Of a stretch of DNA of 64,000 nt, positions 62,992 to 64,000 are shown piece by piece. How positions within the stretch are numbered: the stretch's first letter is position 1; each line of letters begins with the position of its first letter. The stretch comes from CAYQNU01 sp964419055 (GTDB lineage: Bacteria > Bacteroidota > Bacteroidia > Flavobacteriales_D > Parvicellaceae): the NCBI GenBank assembly GCA_964419055.1, contig CAYQNU010000015.1:47450-111449 (forward strand). Reading direction: 5' to 3'. A program made the translations under genes and the position numbers. The notes under the pieces were generated by a model. The model ran no database searches, had not been told where the DNA came from, and worked only from the letters and a program-made list of their open reading frames with translations.

Positions 62992-63915
62992 TTAGAAATA
63001 TCTTGGAGATCTAATTCTTCCTTTGTCTGCATATACAAAATCGTATCGTAACATTACTTCGTGTGAACCACCATTATAGGTAAATGTACGGTTAGTAAAT
63101 GAGAAATCGTAGGCATATCCAAATCTTAATTGTGGAGAGAAATTATAGCCTAACAATAAACCAGCAGCATCGCCTGAACGATACATTGCTCCAATCTCTA
63201 ATTTATCTTGAAAAATAAACATCCCTGTTAAATCTCCTTGAATAGGAGCTGCCTCTGTTACTTTTACAAAAGTTGTTGGTTTAAATTTGACTTTTCCACC
63301 TTCACTTAAATTAAATACAGTTCCTGCTATTAAAAAGTAGTGACGTTCTTCTTTTGCATTCTGAATGTTACTACTGTTAAAATCGTTTTCCAACAATTTT
63401 GGTGTAGAAACTCCTACATACCATTTAGTTGTGTAATAGTACATCCCAAAACCAAAATTTGGTAAAAAAGAACTTTGAATGTTTTGAGCAAAAGCAACAT
63501 CATTTGGTTGATCAGTGTTTAAAGAAGATAAATTTCCTTGAACAAGGTTAGCACCCCCTTTAGCCCCAAATGCTAATTTTCCTTTTTCACTTACTTTAAT
63601 TTTGTAGGCAAAATCAGCATAAAATGAGGTTACATTCATGGGTCCAATTCTATCGTTTACGATTGACATACCAATTCCTAATTTGTCACTCATCAATGGT
63701 GTGTGTAAGGTCAACGTTTGTGTAACTGGCGCTCCATCAAATCCAACCCATTGACTTCTATGTAATCCTGTTATTGTTAATGCATCACGGCTTCCTGCAT
63801 ACCCAGGATTTACAGCCAATGTATTGAATGCATAATGTGTATACATAGCATCTTGTTGAGCAGTTAGTGAGCTTAACGCCAATAAAGCTATACCAGAAAT
63901 GATTATTTTTTTCAT
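62992..63915 (-). CDS. PorP/SprF-family T9SS membrane protein
   Basis: 307 residues, with signal peptide MKKIIISGIALLALSSLTAQQ. PorP/SprF signature: QQDAMYTHYAFNTLAVNPGYAGSRDALTITGLHRSQWVGFDGAPVTQTL. Late barrel strands end LRYDFVYADKGRIRSPRYF. It is followed by the PorE-like gene and preceded by a gene whose last 17 codons (type B cargo-type tail) are in the window. Confidence 0.93.
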   Translation of the reverse strand: MKKIIISGIALLALSSLTAQQDAMYTHYAFNTLAVNPGYAGSRDALTITGLHRSQWVGFDGAPVTQTLTLHTPLMSDKLGIGMSIVNDRIGPMNVTSFYADFAYKIKVSEKGKLAFGAKGGANLVQGNLSSLNTDQPNDVAFAQNIQSSFLPNFGFGMYYYTTKWYVGVSTPKLLENDFNSSNIQNAKEERHYFLIAGTVFNLSEGGKVKFKPTTFVKVTEAAPIQGDLTGMFIFQDKLEIGAMYRSGDAAGLLLGYNFSPQLRFGYAYDFSFTNRTFTYNGGSHEVMLRYDFVYADKGRIRSPRYF

Positions 63916-63945
63916 GTTTTCTGTTCTATTAATCTTTAAATTCTA

Positions 63946-64000
63946 TTATCTATTTAAGAATATATATCCTTTTAAATATCTTTCACCTGTCGGAGCATCC
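63946..64000 (-). CDS. C-terminal tail of a probable type B T9SS cargo, cut by the right edge
   Basis: The last 17 codons read DAPTGERYLKGYIFLNR and then TAA. A basic LNR or LIR end after GYIFL/GNITL is the final strand of the gliding-motility-associated (type B) sorting domain; compare AGNITLIR in the CotH protein at 48300. It lies 30 bases upstream of PorP/SprF. The rest of the gene is beyond the window. Confidence 0.55.
   Translation of the reverse strand, partial: DAPTGERYLKGYIFLNR

Noticed and set aside
1..64000. CRISPR arrays, tRNA or rRNA genes, transposases, prophage genes
   Set aside because: None were found by eye: no regularly spaced repeats, no cloverleaf-like sequences, and no recombinase-type proteins in the translated frames.

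Overview
The window is a stretch of AT-rich (roughly one-third GC) chromosome from a member of the Bacteroidota, most likely order Flavobacteriales. The evidence is type IX secretion (T9SS) components and cargo (PorP/SprF proteins, a PorE-like OmpA protein, type A and type B sorting domains), a bacillithiol gene (bshA), an S46 dipeptidyl-peptidase, the Bacteroidota-specific small ribosomal protein DUF4295/bL38, promoters with the Bacteroidota -7 box TAnnTTTG, and no clear Shine-Dalgarno sequences. A group near Crocinitomicaceae/Cryomorphaceae is possible but is a guess. No rRNA, tRNA, CRISPR array, transposase or prophage was seen.

Layout. 1-3.7 kb: a membrane-protein pair running off the left edge, an M42-type aminopeptidase, a small secreted protein and a PLP decarboxylase. 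4.0-6.8 kb: rpmG-bL38-ftsY-rimO, a translation and targeting cluster. 6.8-9.1 kb: ctlX and an aspartate-type aminotransferase. 9.2-18.5 kb: a SpoIIE/PP2C phosphatase carrying a G/C-rich in-frame insert, a run of envelope proteins (DUF3108, DUF1573, a lipoprotein, a beta-barrel/SPOR protein), an FAH-family enzyme, an ECF sigma factor with a putative anti-sigma/beta-barrel protein, and a glycine-rich RRM protein behind a highly structured intergenic region. 18.6-32.2 kb: bshA, pruA, a peptide-binding lipoprotein, the siaB-siaC switch pair, an L,D-transpeptidase-like protein, an acetyltransferase, a GT39 glycosyltransferase, a DPP7-like peptidase and holA. 32.3-38.3 kb: a secreted coiled-coil protein, an AAA/DUF4143 ATPase with repeated operator-like sites, amn, dapD, an outer-membrane-type protein and ruvX. 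38.3-43.8 kb: rplU-rpmA, a NaChBac-like channel, serS, a lipoprotein and a TPR protein. 43.8-53.5 kb: a CAP protein, a glycosyltransferase gene broken by an in-frame TGA, a CotH-kinase T9SS protein with its PorP/SprF partner, a voltage-sensor-like membrane protein, an orphan-terminator small RNA candidate, a Kelch T9SS protein and a barrel-like protein. 53.5-64 kb: a lipoprotein, a methyltransferase, the operon TPR-comA-popT-aroE-MATE, and on the minus strand a type B cargo tail, PorP/SprF and a PorE-like protein.

Most of the window is ordinary housekeeping and envelope biology. The least explained items are: an orphan intrinsic terminator at 51.2 kb marking a probable small RNA; nested and mutually exclusive inverted repeats at 17.75-18.02 kb before the RRM gene; a palindromic G/C-rich sequence inserted in frame in a phosphatase gene; and the repeat-rich promoter of the AAA/DUF4143 gene.
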